64,000 nucleotides of DNA from Polymyxa betae (lineage: Eukaryota; Endomyxa; Phytomyxea; Plasmodiophorida; Plasmodiophoridae). Below are positions 21,661 to 32,166 of this stretch, piece after piece. The notes under the pieces are model-generated. The model saw only the letters and a list, made by a program, of their open reading frames with translations. It made no database searches and was not told where the DNA came from. Position 1 is the first letter of the stretch; the number at the start of each line of letters is the position of its first letter. The position numbers and the translations under genes are program-made. The DNA lies in assembly GCA_003693705.1 (NCBI GenBank), contig RBZT01000156.1:1-64000 (forward strand). The letters run 5' to 3'.

Positions 21661-23707
21661 TCAACAATGACGCTGGTCGGCAGATCGAGGTCTCGGTGCA
21701 CAGCGAATAATATCATCAACGCGAATGATCATTTCAGCCGCTTCATGAGATGATACGAGGACATGATTCTTTACAATGAAGGATTCGATAATGCTTAGCT
21801 CACGAACATCACCAACTTCACCGCGTTCCATATCCAATCCTGCATTTGATTTGCCAGCTTTGTGGGCAGCGCGTAGCTGAGATACAAGCTCAGATGAGTC
21901 ATAGCCCGCGTTATCGGCTAAAACAGTTGGAATAGAACGCAAAGCACGAGCGAATGCTTCAATTGCCAATGCTTCTTTTCCTGGGGTCTTCATAGCTAGT
22001 TCATCCACAGCATTCGCCATTCTCATTTCGGAACAGCCACCGCCCAGAACAGTACGGGATTCGTTAACAGTCTGAGACAGGACACACAATGCATCATGAA
22101 GGGAGCGCTCAGCTTCATCCAATAGGTGGTCAGAAGCACCGCGAAGAACAATTGAGCAGGCTTCGCCTTTAGGAACTCCACTGAACAGAATAACTTTGTC
22201 TTCTCCGATCATTTTTCTGCAAACGGATTCTCAGCAATAATATTCGAAATGCTCAGCGGCAAAAATACTCTTCGATCAGCTTGCAAGTTCCCAAGCGAAC
22301 TTTCTCAGGATGATCAAACGTCGACACAATTTCGGCATCAAGAACAAGCGCCAATCTCTCAATTCCTTCAAAATCGGCGTGCTCAATGGAGGTGACTCCT
22401 ATGACAAATTAATCCAAAGCGAAAAAAGAGAGCCAATCATAGATACCAGCGTCACCAAGAAGGTGCTCAGGGTAATTGTAAATTAGCTGTCGGTTAATAA
22501 ACACGCTAGAAATGGATAAATAAGGAGATTTAAAACTGAATAACATATTACTTGCAACCGTGCGTTAAGATTTTCTCAACTTTAGCTTTCATCTTAGATT
22601 TTTCCGCTTTCTCAATTTCAGCGACCTTATCCATGGAATCGACACGAACCCGAGCGCCATATATCTTAATCTAGAGACACATATCAGCAAAACAATAATT
22701 TCGAAACCGAACAAGCAGAAACCTTATCGGTATCCATTGGCGTGTTGGCCAACAAAATCTTGGCGTTTTCAATACGTTTCTTCTGCCCGACACCGAATTT
22801 CTTGTCCAAAATGAAGCCTGATTCCAGATAAGAATCCTTAAGCTGAGCGCCCTTCTTCTTGACGATCTGAATGCTGTCCAAGTTCGTGGACCCTGTAGGA
22901 GCTTCAATGACCTTGTGTTTGCAAAAATAAAATACCTTACCCTTAAGTCTGAGAACTGCATCAACAGCAATTTCAGCAAAGTGGTCTTTGTTTTGAGTTA
23001 AAATCTTAGAGCTGATCGTAGTCTTGGCGATATTCATCAGGTCCTGGCGGAACATCTCCATATTGTCTTTATGGCTGAGAGCACTGGCTTCGAGCTCCTT
23101 TCTGGCAACAACAATGGCCTTGCGCCATCCTCTAATGATCGTCTGCGGGTGGATTTTCATCTCGATTAATCGTTCAGCTTCTTTAATTAAAGATCCAGCG
23201 AGAACGACCACAGAAGTAGTTCCATCACCGACGTTTGCATCCTAAGAAAATTAATGTAACAATCTAGAATTATAAGAAAGCATTACCTGGGTCTTAGAGA
23301 TGTCAACAAGAATTTTGGCAGCAGCGTTGTCGATTGGCAACGATTTCAAAATTGTGGCACCGTCATTGGTGACAGTCACTTTACCGCTTGCAGGGCCTAA
23401 TACAAGAATAAATTCATAGCAGAACGCTAGGAGAAGCTGTGCCACCTTCTCCAGTCGAGATAAGGATTTTGTCCATCCCCTTAGGACCGAGCGTAGACTT
23501 AACAAGGTCGGCGATCGCAATTGACCCAACAAAGGACGACAGACGAGCGTTCTCGCCGCGGTCCTCTTGAGCACCGCCCTCTTCATTGAAAATCCTTGGT
23601 TCTACCCTCTGAGCCAAGTCCCGTGATCAGAATAGGGATATCGCCGCATCCAACCCTCAAACGTGAAACCAAAGTTAAGAAAACAGCAAAAGTATGATTA
23701 CAGCCAT
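21661..23707 (-). CDS. CCT2: T-complex chaperonin subunit beta
   Basis: Nine exons: 23707-23702, 23608-23446, 23396-23287, 23241-22941, 22892-22723, 22670-22552, 22505-22447, 22398-22269 and 22216-21661, total 537 aa (human CCT2 is 535). The first exon is just ATG-GCT, followed by a 93-nt intron. Group II chaperonin motifs are all present: [64 protein letters not shown], and the beta-specific [45 protein letters not shown] and C-terminal IRCAPRPR. It is one of eight subunits of the cytosolic TRiC ring that folds actin and tubulin, relevant to the flagellum. The second-exon start has no ATG, which forced the tiny first exon. Confidence 0.96.
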
Positions 23708-23887
23708 TGCAGGTGATTAGCAGCGTCTCGAGGTTAAGCACGACAAATTAGGATGCGATCGGGATAGAGAGATGAGATTGAGAGCGCATGATGCGAAGAT
23801 GCTGAGCTCCTTGAGTGCGCGCAGCCTTCTTTCTCTCCGTGCTCAACACCAAGCGCACCCAGCCTAAAGATGTTGAACCTTTTTTTA

Positions 23888-24587
23888 TTAATTAGTCGGC
23901 GGTCTACTGTTCGCCAAGATTCCTTCGTCGTCAAACCCTTTCAGAATGGTGTTGATTTCTAGGTGGACGGTCCCAGTTGAAACCGTCTTCTGACGCCAAC
24001 GTTTCTGTGCGCTCATGACGACGTTGGCTTCAGTGTATTGAGGATATCCTCCGACAAATCGAGCTCGGATGTCATCCATTATGGATCCTTGTGGACGAAA
24101 TCCAGGCAGTTCTAGCATGTGTCGGCCTGCAGCAGCCGGAAGATAAGCAAACGCATACCCAGCTGATGTCATATTAATCAGATCTGTTGGGTCACGATTG
24201 GCGTTTTACCGAAATCTACTCGCGATTCCGAATCATGGAAATATATCTCAACTAATATTCTCGGCCAGCCTTGAACGCCGGAACATGAAAACGATACATC
24301 AATTGCATGATTCCAGACGACTACATTTTGATTCTATAAAAGCAATCACATTCTGATTCGATGGGTCTAGATGCTGCATTTACTGGATTCGGCTCTGAAC
24401 TGAACGTTTGACCCTGTATGGATCCTTCTGCTACATGCCAGTGCTCCTTGCCGAAGTCTATCCTGAATTTGGCGAACAATGGACGATTGTTAAACCCGCT
24501 TGCACCGATCAATGTCCCAACCATGTAAACTGCCAAACAAATCTATAAATTTCGCCACGAATTGCAGACACATTGACCTTGCGGCAT
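23888..24587 (-). CDS. B9D2: B9 domain protein, ciliary transition zone
   Basis: Four exons: 24587-24578 (ATG-CCG-CAA-G), 24529-24384, 24333-24210 and 24162-23888, giving 184 aa (human 175). The protein is one B9 (C2-like) domain. The start MPQVYMVGTLIGASGF matches the B9D2 N-terminus. Next come HWHVAEGSIQGQT, WNHAIDVSF, QGWPRILVEIY, AGYAFAYLP, GRHMLELPGFRPQG and GTVHLEINTILKGFD, in the family order. B9D2 works with B9D1 and MKS1 in the MKS module of the transition zone, which gates the base of the cilium. Its presence is good evidence for a cilium or flagellum. The last base of the gene is about 180 bases left of the CCT2 start, same direction. Confidence 0.94.
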
Positions 24588-24742
24588 TGCAGCAATGCCT
24601 TGAAGTCTCTCTTCGACGAGATTTTGCAAACAGAAGTACTCTATGTGACTGCAATTTATGACTTTGGTGCAACCTCATAGATTGACATGTTTAATTAGCA
24701 TAGGTTCGAACTAAATAAATAAAAGCGAGCAGAAATGCGAAT

Positions 24743-25412
24743 CTATTCCCATTCGTCGCATTCATCCTCATAATCTTGACATCCCTCGACAAGATCAATT
24801 TCGTTTTCAGATTCCGACGATTCGCGTCTATTCCAATCTTCGGCCTTAGCATTGACCATATTCTCATCGTTCAACGCAGACCACTTTCTTTTCACTCCTT
24901 GAGCGGTTTCTTCTTCCGAACCAGCTCGTTTTGAAACGGCTGTTTTCGCTCCTCCAGACTTTAGCATTTCAAGGAAAGCGTTTTTAGACAGATTCTTGAT
25001 ATCATTCGCTTGCTTCTTTGTGTTAGCGACAGCTCCAGCGCTGACCTTCTGGTGAGTTTTAACGGCATTGAACAAGGTCACGACTAATATGAGTAAGACA
25101 ATACAGTATGAAATAGATAAAACAAAGCAGCTGACCTCCTTTAGTCGCAGTTTTCAATAGAGAACGCTCCAGGGCAGCATCGGTCGTGATATTAATATCG
25201 CCAACGTGTTCCTTCAATCGTAGCTCTTTCTTTAACTTGCGCTCTCTCCGATTTACACGTTGCTCTCGGCGTTCTTTGGCATGTTGTAGAGCAAGCTTCT
25301 TATCAACAAATGACTCCTCAATCCGTTCTGGTTTATGCGTCAGAATCGAAGACAGAGCAGCTCCAAAGGCCGATCGAGCAGCGCCATCTGATTTCAGAGC
25401 TGTTTCTGACAT
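24743..25412 (-). CDS. RRP15: Ribosomal RNA processing protein RRP15
   Basis: Exons 25412-25136 and 25083-24743, 205 aa. Landmarks: AFGAALSSIL, the Lys/Arg/Glu-rich helix (ERREQRVNRRERKLKKELRL), the conserved junction KGVVTLFNAVKTHQKV spanning the intron, NAFLEMLKSGG, a KRKW motif and an acidic end ECDEWE. This is the RRP15 family, nucleolar, needed for early 60S pre-rRNA processing. The start is uncertain: the frame stays open upstream to an acceptor-like TTTGCAATCCAG (about 25495) and reads KGVAFSDCVKSV, which resembles the GWADxMxKIL element found before this region in homologues, so a further 5' exon may exist. Confidence 0.85.
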
Positions 25413-25705
25413 TTTAGCAACTCTGGCTTTTCCCAGCCCTGATTGATCCCGGACGGATTTTACGCAGTCCGAGAAAGCAACACCTTTTTCCTGGATTGCA
25501 AAATTAGATTATGTCTCAAATGTCGTTCCTTTTAAAAATTCGAATTTCCTTTAGTGAAAGACAAAGGATTATAACCAGGACTGTTTTTGTTTTTGATTAT
25601 CGATTGTTGCACTTCGAACAGTTAGGTTTATTTTGCTTGAATTGATTAAAACTGTCTGCTTGAAATGTTTCTCAAATTACAGTATCATATCCTGTGGAAA
25701 TGAAT

Positions 25706-26768
25706 TCAGCAGCATTCATCATAGCCGCATAATTTAGTAATCTCGGCTTCTCTTCGAGCATAAAGTTGCTCAATAAATATATCGATTCGTTTTTGGCTTT
25801 GTGCACTCCTGTTAATCTGATTCTGCTTGGTTATGTATGGCCTACTGATTTGGTATTCTAACAGAGCTCGAATAAACCAACTAAGCGTTAGCTCTGGCCA
25901 CATAACTGGAAAGAAGCATAGACAGGCATTTCTTAATTGCCAGAGCATAAAATCGCTCAACCTATACGATCACGTTATCGTTATCACTCGAAACCAGCAG
26001 GAAATGAGACCGACCTATTCTCTCCCGATGTTCTGACGAACATGTCAGGGAGATGACAATCTCCCATTAAAAGACATTGCTGGATTAAACCATCGTCAAC
26101 ATCCCTGCAGAATGATGTCATAATGAATCCAGTATTGTATACGTAGCATCACCCTGGAAGGAGCATTCCGCTTTTAACGCCTTCCCGAATGATACTCCCA
26201 ACACAATTGATTTCCAGTTCAGACGAATAGGCAAAATATATGTTGAGGATGGTTCCTGTGTTGTGCCGCGACGACTCCATTGCTCGAGCCATCATTGTTC
26301 TTAAGGCCTCTGGGACCAGATTCAAATCGCCAAGAATTCGCAGGCGAGCATTATATTTTTTCAGCGCGTCGCTTAACATATTTAAGCACCTAAATCTAAA
26401 ACAGTTCTTCTTTCTTTACCCTTCCATTAGCATCTGGAATTTCTCCAAACAAAGCTTGAATAAACCGTTAACTTCTTTTGCCGGGCGTTGGAAGTTGTCA
26501 ACACTAAACGCAAAAGCAGAAATGACTTCGATCCCGACTTCATAACACCATTCTAGCACAGATTCGAGCATCAATGAGCCCTAGCAAACCGATCAGCACA
26601 GGATGGCGAGCTGAGACAGAAACCAAGGCTGACTTTAACGTGACCATGGGTAGGTTCTTGATCCAGTTTCCGAGCGAATCTCCTGTTCCCGTCCATGACG
26701 AAAACGATATGCTTCGGGTATCCTCCTTGCTTGATAGCATAGAGAAGACACTTCTGCCAAAATCTCAT
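25706..26768 (-). CDS. DHDDS: Cis-prenyltransferase (dehydrodolichyl diphosphate synthase)
   Basis: Five exons: 26768-26640, 26580-26420, 26389-26153, 26104-26015 and 25961-25706, total 247 aa. Makes the long-chain dehydrodolichyl diphosphate used for dolichol, on the ER. Family regions in order: [21 protein letters not shown] with the Mg-binding Asp26; [60 protein letters not shown] and [10 protein letters not shown] with FFPVMWPEL. It ends KLCGYDECC. The C-terminal RxG motif of DHDDS/yeast RER2, used for pairing with NgBR/NUS1, is not obvious. Intron 2 is only 30 nt (GTAAAG to ATTTAG); without it a TAA stop follows GAAGGG. Confidence 0.93.
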
Positions 26769-27179
26769 ATGGCTTTTGAGGATTGAGCTCGATTACTCGA
26801 GCGACGCACAAATGGTTGCGCCTTGTTGGCCTCATTGACCAGGCTTTTCTGCTTCTTTATTGTCGCTTAATCTGGCCTGACAAGCACTTCTGCTGCTTAT
26901 GCTTTACAGGAAATTAGGAAAACTCTGCATTCAAATAAAATATCCTTCTGAATTTTGACACAGAAAAACTCATCTGAAAATATTAATGAGAATTTATGGT
27001 ATTGTTAAGTCAAGTACTGGCGTTTCAGATCAAAATGGCTTTTAATAGAACGATTTGAAAATTAAAAACGAGGTCATGTGAAGGTCGAGATAGAACTTTG
27101 ACCGGCGGAGCCTGACTGCTGTTTCATTGTGTCGGTCTCGAACTTCCGAGATCATTCTATCCTTATCGCTCTATCAGCG
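26769..27179. promoter_or_regulatory. Divergent promoter region
   Basis: 411 bases between the start codons of the leftward cis-prenyltransferase gene and the rightward rhomboid gene. It should contain both promoters. I see no coding frame and no element I can name. Confidence 0.45.
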
Positions 27180-28166
27180 ATGGTCGTGCGAGGCTTGTCC
27201 GATCTTGAGAACCAGAGCGCCAACTCCCAGAGCTCGCATAATGGCGCCGCTGCGCGGGCAATGCCCATGGGCCAGCTGCTTCCACCGATCTCTGAAATCC
27301 TGTTCCCGGATATGCGACTGCGATCGTTTATTGGAATAATAACGCTGGTCGATATTGCTGCTTTTATCATAACCTTATTCGTCGGGCAATTCGCTTTCGA
27401 TGGCGCTTTCGTAAAAGAAAATGACAACGTTGGGCCTAGCACCAAGACGTTGTCAGCTGTTGGAGGAATGAACACGTATTTGATTGTAAAACGCTTTCAG
27501 CTTTGGCGATATGTCATCCCCGTTATTTTGCATGCTGGTCTAAAGCATATCGGATTCAACCTTTTCTTCCAATGTTCGATTGGGTTTCGCTACGAGACTT
27601 TATGGGGATTCAAGCGTATGGCCATAATCTATTGGCTTGGTGGCATATCCGGCACTGTGCTGTCAGCTTTGCTGAGCGGTAAATGACCTCGTTTGTTTAT
27701 TATGGTTCCCATCTTGATGCTGGAAATTAGGAGCAAATGTCATTAGTGTTGGTGCTAGTGGTGCCTTAATGGGCTTACTTGGTGCTATTGTTGCTTATAT
27801 TGCGTTCAACTGGTCTGAACTGCCTGACGCCCCTCAGGTCTATCAATTTGATCCTTTGATGATGCAATACTAAAGTTTCTTTTAGAGAATGTGCAATGTC
27901 GTTATGCTTCTCTTTCTGAACGCGATTTATGGTGTTAGCTCAGCTGGAATTGATAACTGGGCCCATCTTGGTAATAGTTTGACCCTGCCAAATTCCTTGA
28001 TTGATTTATTATTACAGGTGGTGTTATCGGCGGCGGGCTTGCTGGCAGTGCATTAACGAAAAAGCTTTCTATGACGCCGACACAGAAAACCATTAAAACT
28101 GGTTGTGGCATTGCCTTGTGCCTTTACTTTATTATCTGTCTGGCTGTCACATTTACATCTTCCTAA
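27180..28166 (+). CDS. Rhomboid intramembrane serine protease
   Basis: Four exons (27180-27678, 27731-27837, 27886-27970, 28018-28166) encode 279 aa. Polytopic: a first membrane helix follows about 45 cytosolic residues (LRSFIGIITLVDIAAFIITL), then the L1 loop with LWRYVIPVILHAGLKHIGFN, YWLGGISGTVLSALL, the catalytic GASGALMGLLGA (Ser176) and NWAHLGGVIGG (His229). The HxxxN pattern of the oxyanion region is present as KHIGFN. Ser and His of the dyad are both intact, so it should be active. The layout (6 core helices plus one) is that of secretase-type rhomboids of the secretory pathway. Lack of a mitochondrial presequence argues against PARL. Alternative GTG-proximal start upstream was rejected in favour of ATG 27180. 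Confidence 0.9.
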
Positions 28167-28261
28167 TAAACCGGAGTAATTATTGTCGTTAAATCTGGGG
28201 CAAACCTGTCAATAAGTCGATTTAGGTACTTTCCGAATTTGCGATCAAAGTTGGTATCTGT

Positions 28262-29900
28262 TTATGATTTCTCTGCAGTTGTATACAACTGCCGTACAGC
28301 CAGAATGGCCTCAATCAAAATCAAACCATTACTAAAGCTGGATACAAGGCTCATGAAATAATAGAAGTTAGCGTTAGCTGAGCCTAATTCAATCCACATA
28401 TGCCAAATGAGATTGCTCATTGCAAACGAGATTATTAGCGGAACGTAAACAGGAAAGAGGCTTCGCATGCCTTATGGCAAATCAGCAATAATTGTATAAC
28501 ATTTGTGCCAGCACTTACGTTTAAGAATGCCCCATTGCATGATCAGCAGTGTGTAAACTAATCCGTAATCGCCGAATACAGGATAGGGCTTCAACATTGC
28601 AATCAGATGCAAGAGAGTGTACATCAGAAACAGGGGATTATGCCACAAGCGTATTGACAAAGGCAGGACATAGACGAATATCTGAGTTAGAACACATTTA
28701 GATAAACATTTTAAAGTGCATCGACTTTCCTCACTTGAGCATGGAAGCATATAAGAAAAAATAACCTGAATCGAGGAAATACTTCTGTTACAAAATACCA
28801 AAAAATCCCAATGTTTGGCGTCAGGTCCTTCACTCCAAAGACATATTGATATGTATGTATAATCCACTCCCAAGATCTGTCACACAATTAAGATTCAGAA
28901 GCGTTTGCTACGAACATTTTGGAATTACCCAGTTGAGGCCCATGATATGAGCATTAGAAATGATAAAAATACAAAAAACAGACTAATGAAGGAAATTGTG
29001 GCACAATTAAAGGAGAACTGTATACTCTCTCCTGGTTCGTCTTTGCCTTCACCAGAAGTCTGCAAGCTGTTGTTATGATCAGAGTCGACTGCGCTAGCGA
29101 TTATAGACTGGCTGGAAAAAATGATCACAGTCAATGGGATCATCAACACCACATTGAGCAGATTCAAATAAACTGCAACGGATATGGCAAGAGCCGATGT
29201 CACAGGACGACCTGATTTCGGAAGTAAGACCAAAGATATGAGAATAGCAACGCCTACCATTGAAGGCGAGGTATACTGACAGCACAACAGATAAATGTGT
29301 CAGTGAGGTAGTAGAAAGACTGACACAAGACAGAACCGTCAAAGGATTAAAAAGATACCTAAGCAAAGATGATGAATGAAATCTCATTAAGCAGCTGGTC
29401 ACTCACAGCCGAACTGCGATACTTTCAAGCCCGGTATCGTCATTAAGAGTACTCTTGCGATCTGGAATACTAAAATAAATTGAATTGTAATTCAAGGATA
29501 AAACACAAACATTTACCTGAGAGCTAAGGGAAACCGGCTCAGACGGTTCTTTAAAGTTATGTCATAGATCAGGAAAGCGATTATTAAGTCGATTATGATT
29601 GGTACGGCTCTTAGCAAAGCAAACGATTTGGTTGAATTCAATAGCCAAAACCATAAAAATACGAGCGGCGGCTGATGAAATAAATTGCCTTCATAGATCG
29701 AATGATGGTGTTCTTTTAGAAATAACGCTTCAACAACTTGAGATTACACCTCAGTTCAATTCGTCAATGTACCCTTCAATGTTCATACCTCTGCTATGGC
29801 TGGCCGTCGGGCCTGCAAACTCGATGGGCGGGTCGTTCTCGTACGTGGCCAATAGCACGATTCGAAGAGCTGCAGCTAGGATGAACTCTGCCCATAGCAT
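28262..29900 (-). CDS. PIGU: GPI transamidase subunit PIG-U (CDC91)
   Basis: Eight exons: 29900-29789, 29736-29517, 29469-29407, 29358-29258, 29211-28929, 28876-28735, 28681-28519 and 28470-28262, total 430 aa (human 435). Multi-pass ER membrane protein of the complex that attaches GPI anchors to proteins. Conserved stretches: HHHSIYEGNLFHQPPL, LYLFNPLTVLSCVSLST, LTPNIGIFWYFVTEVF, YVLPLSIRLWHNPLFLMY, MLKPYPVFGDYGLVYTLL and LIWHMWIELGSANANFYYF, the last two being PIG-U signatures. All junctions are canonical and frame-preserving. A short loop insert with DSDHNNSLQTSGEGKDEPGE is specific to this protein. Confidence 0.93.
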
Positions 29901-30030
29901 ATCGCTTAGCGTTGTGTAACATGGTAAAGAATAGCGCCGGGTTTAGGCCCATGATGGGGTGATGGGGTAATAATAAGATATGCTCTTTATCAATATTGTC
30001 ATAGGTTTATTGTTTGACCAGGACCAAAGC

Positions 30031-30597
30031 CTATCGTACAAGACTAGATCTCGTTGTTCCTTGGCAGAGCTTCTGGTTTTCCTCTGAAGACAACGGCAAA
30101 ACAACCGGCAGTTGTTGGATCAGATCGCGCTGTCCTTGAAATAGCTCAGCGATTCTGGCCCTGCCTTGCCTGATCTGATTATTGCAGCAGTCGGCGCCCT
30201 TTAGCGACATGACGGTTGCAATGAATTCGTCGTAAACGACCGAGTCCTCAGAATACCGTTCCTATAATAAGTTGGCATCACTCAAAAAAAAGTGGACAAG
30301 CCTTACAGCGACTTTGGAGACAAAGTTAAAAGCAATCTGGAAATTAATCGGTCCCTCTTTTCGTATCTGGTTGTCGCCACCACTGTCAACCAAGAGCAAC
30401 TCTTTATAAATTATCTCGGCTCTACATTCTTCCAATCCATGATTACAATCTGTTGATCTCCTCCTGATGGTTTCTTCTCTATCCAAAGGATCAATATTTG
30501 CCGATTGATTGTCTGTATCCGAATTGCAGGCCATTGTAGGCTGGATTACATAATCACGAGCAAATGCATTCTGAATGCTGTCACCGACTTCTGTCAT
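30031..30597 (-). CDS. Protein with a single PAH (Sin3-type) domain
   Basis: Exons 30597-30307 and 30261-30031, 173 aa from ATG 30597. The N-terminal half is polar (MTEVGDSIQNAFARDYV, REETIRRRSTDC). The C-terminal half matches a paired amphipathic helix domain: FQIAFNFVSKVAERYSED, VVYDEFIATVMSLK, ARIAELFQGQRDLIQQLPVVLP, which compares with the helix 1-2-3-4 pattern of Sin3 PAH repeats. Sin3 proteins carry three or four PAH repeats plus an HDAC-interaction region; here only one is seen and no HDAC region. It may bind transcription repressors or act as a dominant partner of Sin3. Alternatively this is the last part of a longer gene: a donor at about 30633 can be joined in frame to ATTCAGAATGC, linking it to the hypothetical gene on its right. 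Confidence 0.55.
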
Positions 30598-30620
30598 TGC
30601 TTTAAGGGTTTTGTTATGAA

Positions 30621-31369
30621 GATCGATACCCTCAACGTGCTTAACCGTCGAGTACTATATAGGTGATACTGAAGGATCGTTTGTATGAGCTCGATCTCTA
30701 GCTCGACCCTGGACGTTAATACAAGGTGGATCGACGGTGCATTCGTTCCTTGTGTAATATAGTACAGGCTTTCATTAATCGTTGATTCAGCGGATAGCAG
30801 CACCGATTTGACTGTTGCAGAGCTTGCAAACGGATCGGACGCATCTGGCAGATTGATTTAATACCTCATAATTAACGATCGGCAAAAATGGAGGAAGACT
30901 GGATGAATCATCCCCGACCCCGATTATCTGACTCTCGATTCTCACATTGGCCTTCAGCGCTAATGGTGTCCGCATTCGTTTGCTGAGAGCCTGTTGTTCC
31001 ACGTCCGACAGAAATATAAAGCAGTACGACCAAAGGCAGCAGTTTTGTAGCGACGTCGAGACAGTATAAAAACCCAACAAGATTGTGGCTGCTGTAAACA
31101 CCAGAAATTTCGATTGGGACCAGATGAACTGAGCGACCTGCGTCCGGGTTTCAGCTTCTTCGATAACCTGGCTCAGGTTCGTGATATCCTATGGAACTGA
31201 ATGCATTTCATTAACGACAACAGCATCCATCCTGCCAAGAACTTTAATGCAAAATAGAATACAGGTTGATGCCAATGGACATATCGCTTCTGAATGGATT
31301 TCAGAATCGAATCGAATGGCATGTCGGTGCATCGCGATCGCGTCTCTCACAGCGTTTACGATTTTCTAA
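30621..31369 (-). CDS. Hypothetical membrane protein, model incomplete
   Basis: Three blocks look coding. The first (about 31369-31200) reads NAVRDAIAMHRHAIRFDSEIH and a hydrophobic ASTCILFCIKVLGRM. The second (about 31187-30860) reads LSQVIEEAETRTQVAQFIW, a membrane helix FLVFTAATILLGFYTV, then NCCLWSYCFIFLSDVEQQ. The third (about 30825-30621) reads SVLLSAESTINESLYYIT and ELEIELIQTILQYHLYSTRR. Blocks 1 and 2 share a frame but are parted by a TAG; a 30-nt intron GTCGTTAAT to CCATAG removes it. Block 2 to 3 needs a frame change that no visible donor supplies. No family recognised; it may be fused to the PAH exon on its left. Confidence 0.35.
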
Positions 31370-31404
31370 AAAAACTTCATAATCCTTGATCTTTTCGTTT
31401 ATTT

Positions 31405-31983
31405 ATGGACCAAATATCTATTCTTCTAAATAGAAAACTAGAATCCCTATTTATGAAATGGAATAATAAATGGCTTGATTTCGTCCCCAAATCTATCCCC
31501 TGATTGATATTGCCGACTGCTGATCCTCAATCGGGCGTAAACCCGTCGCGACTCTGGATTTTCAGAAATGGACGGCCCAATATAAATCTCGGCCAACGTT
31601 AGAATTACAGAAACAACTGGCGGACCAATTCGAGGTTAATTCCATTGTGGTCTGCAATTGGGACCATAAACACTCATTTCCCCATTGGACAAGAGGTGAG
31701 CAAACGTGATATGCTCAAATTTTTCAATCAAAAAAAAAATCATGCCTTCAATTTACTTTGACTGTTGAAATCATCACGAGTTTCTCTGTTATGCGCTAAT
31801 GGCCAGCGCCCTGCAGAGCCGAAGGCGCCAGCAACAACAACGAGATGTCTTGCCATGGCAATGGTCAGGAAAACCGCCCTGCTTAAGTCCTGTGATGACG
31901 TTCGGGCGTCCTGTTCGGTGATTGGTTTGTTGTATTATGAATATGACCGGTTGATGGCTGCAACTGCAGTATGTGTAATGTGA
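31405..31983 (+). CDS. Candidate homeobox-like protein (weak)
   Basis: Possible exons 31405-31482 (MDQISILLNRKLESLFMKWN), 31566-31695 and a downstream exon after ATCACGAG to a stop at 31983. The middle exon reads KWTAQYKSRPTLELQKQLAD then QFEVNSIVVCNWDHKHS, spaced like homeodomain helices II and III (RPTLExxxxLA, then VxxW). The critical WFxNxR of helix III is WDHKHS, so DNA-contact residues are missing or the model is wrong. Splice sites are canonical but composition after the second exon is unconvincing. Could also be a decayed gene. Confidence 0.25.
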
Positions 31984-32166
31984 GCAGCTGCAACCAGTAA
32001 CTTCCTTCTATTATTCCAGAAAAGTCCTCTATCCTCTTATCTACCCTGAAAACCATCAGGTAGCAGCAAGACAGGCGAGGGTGAGTCATCTGCTGCACGT
32101 GCCGTCCCTGTTCGTCTGGATCAAGTTCTGAACACGCCCAGACGAGAACCGGCCTGAATCCAGCTC

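Noticed and set aside
22447-23617. Apparent frameshifts and missing ATG in the chaperonin region
   Set aside because: All are explained by nine exons with canonical introns, including a two-codon first exon; not a pseudogene.
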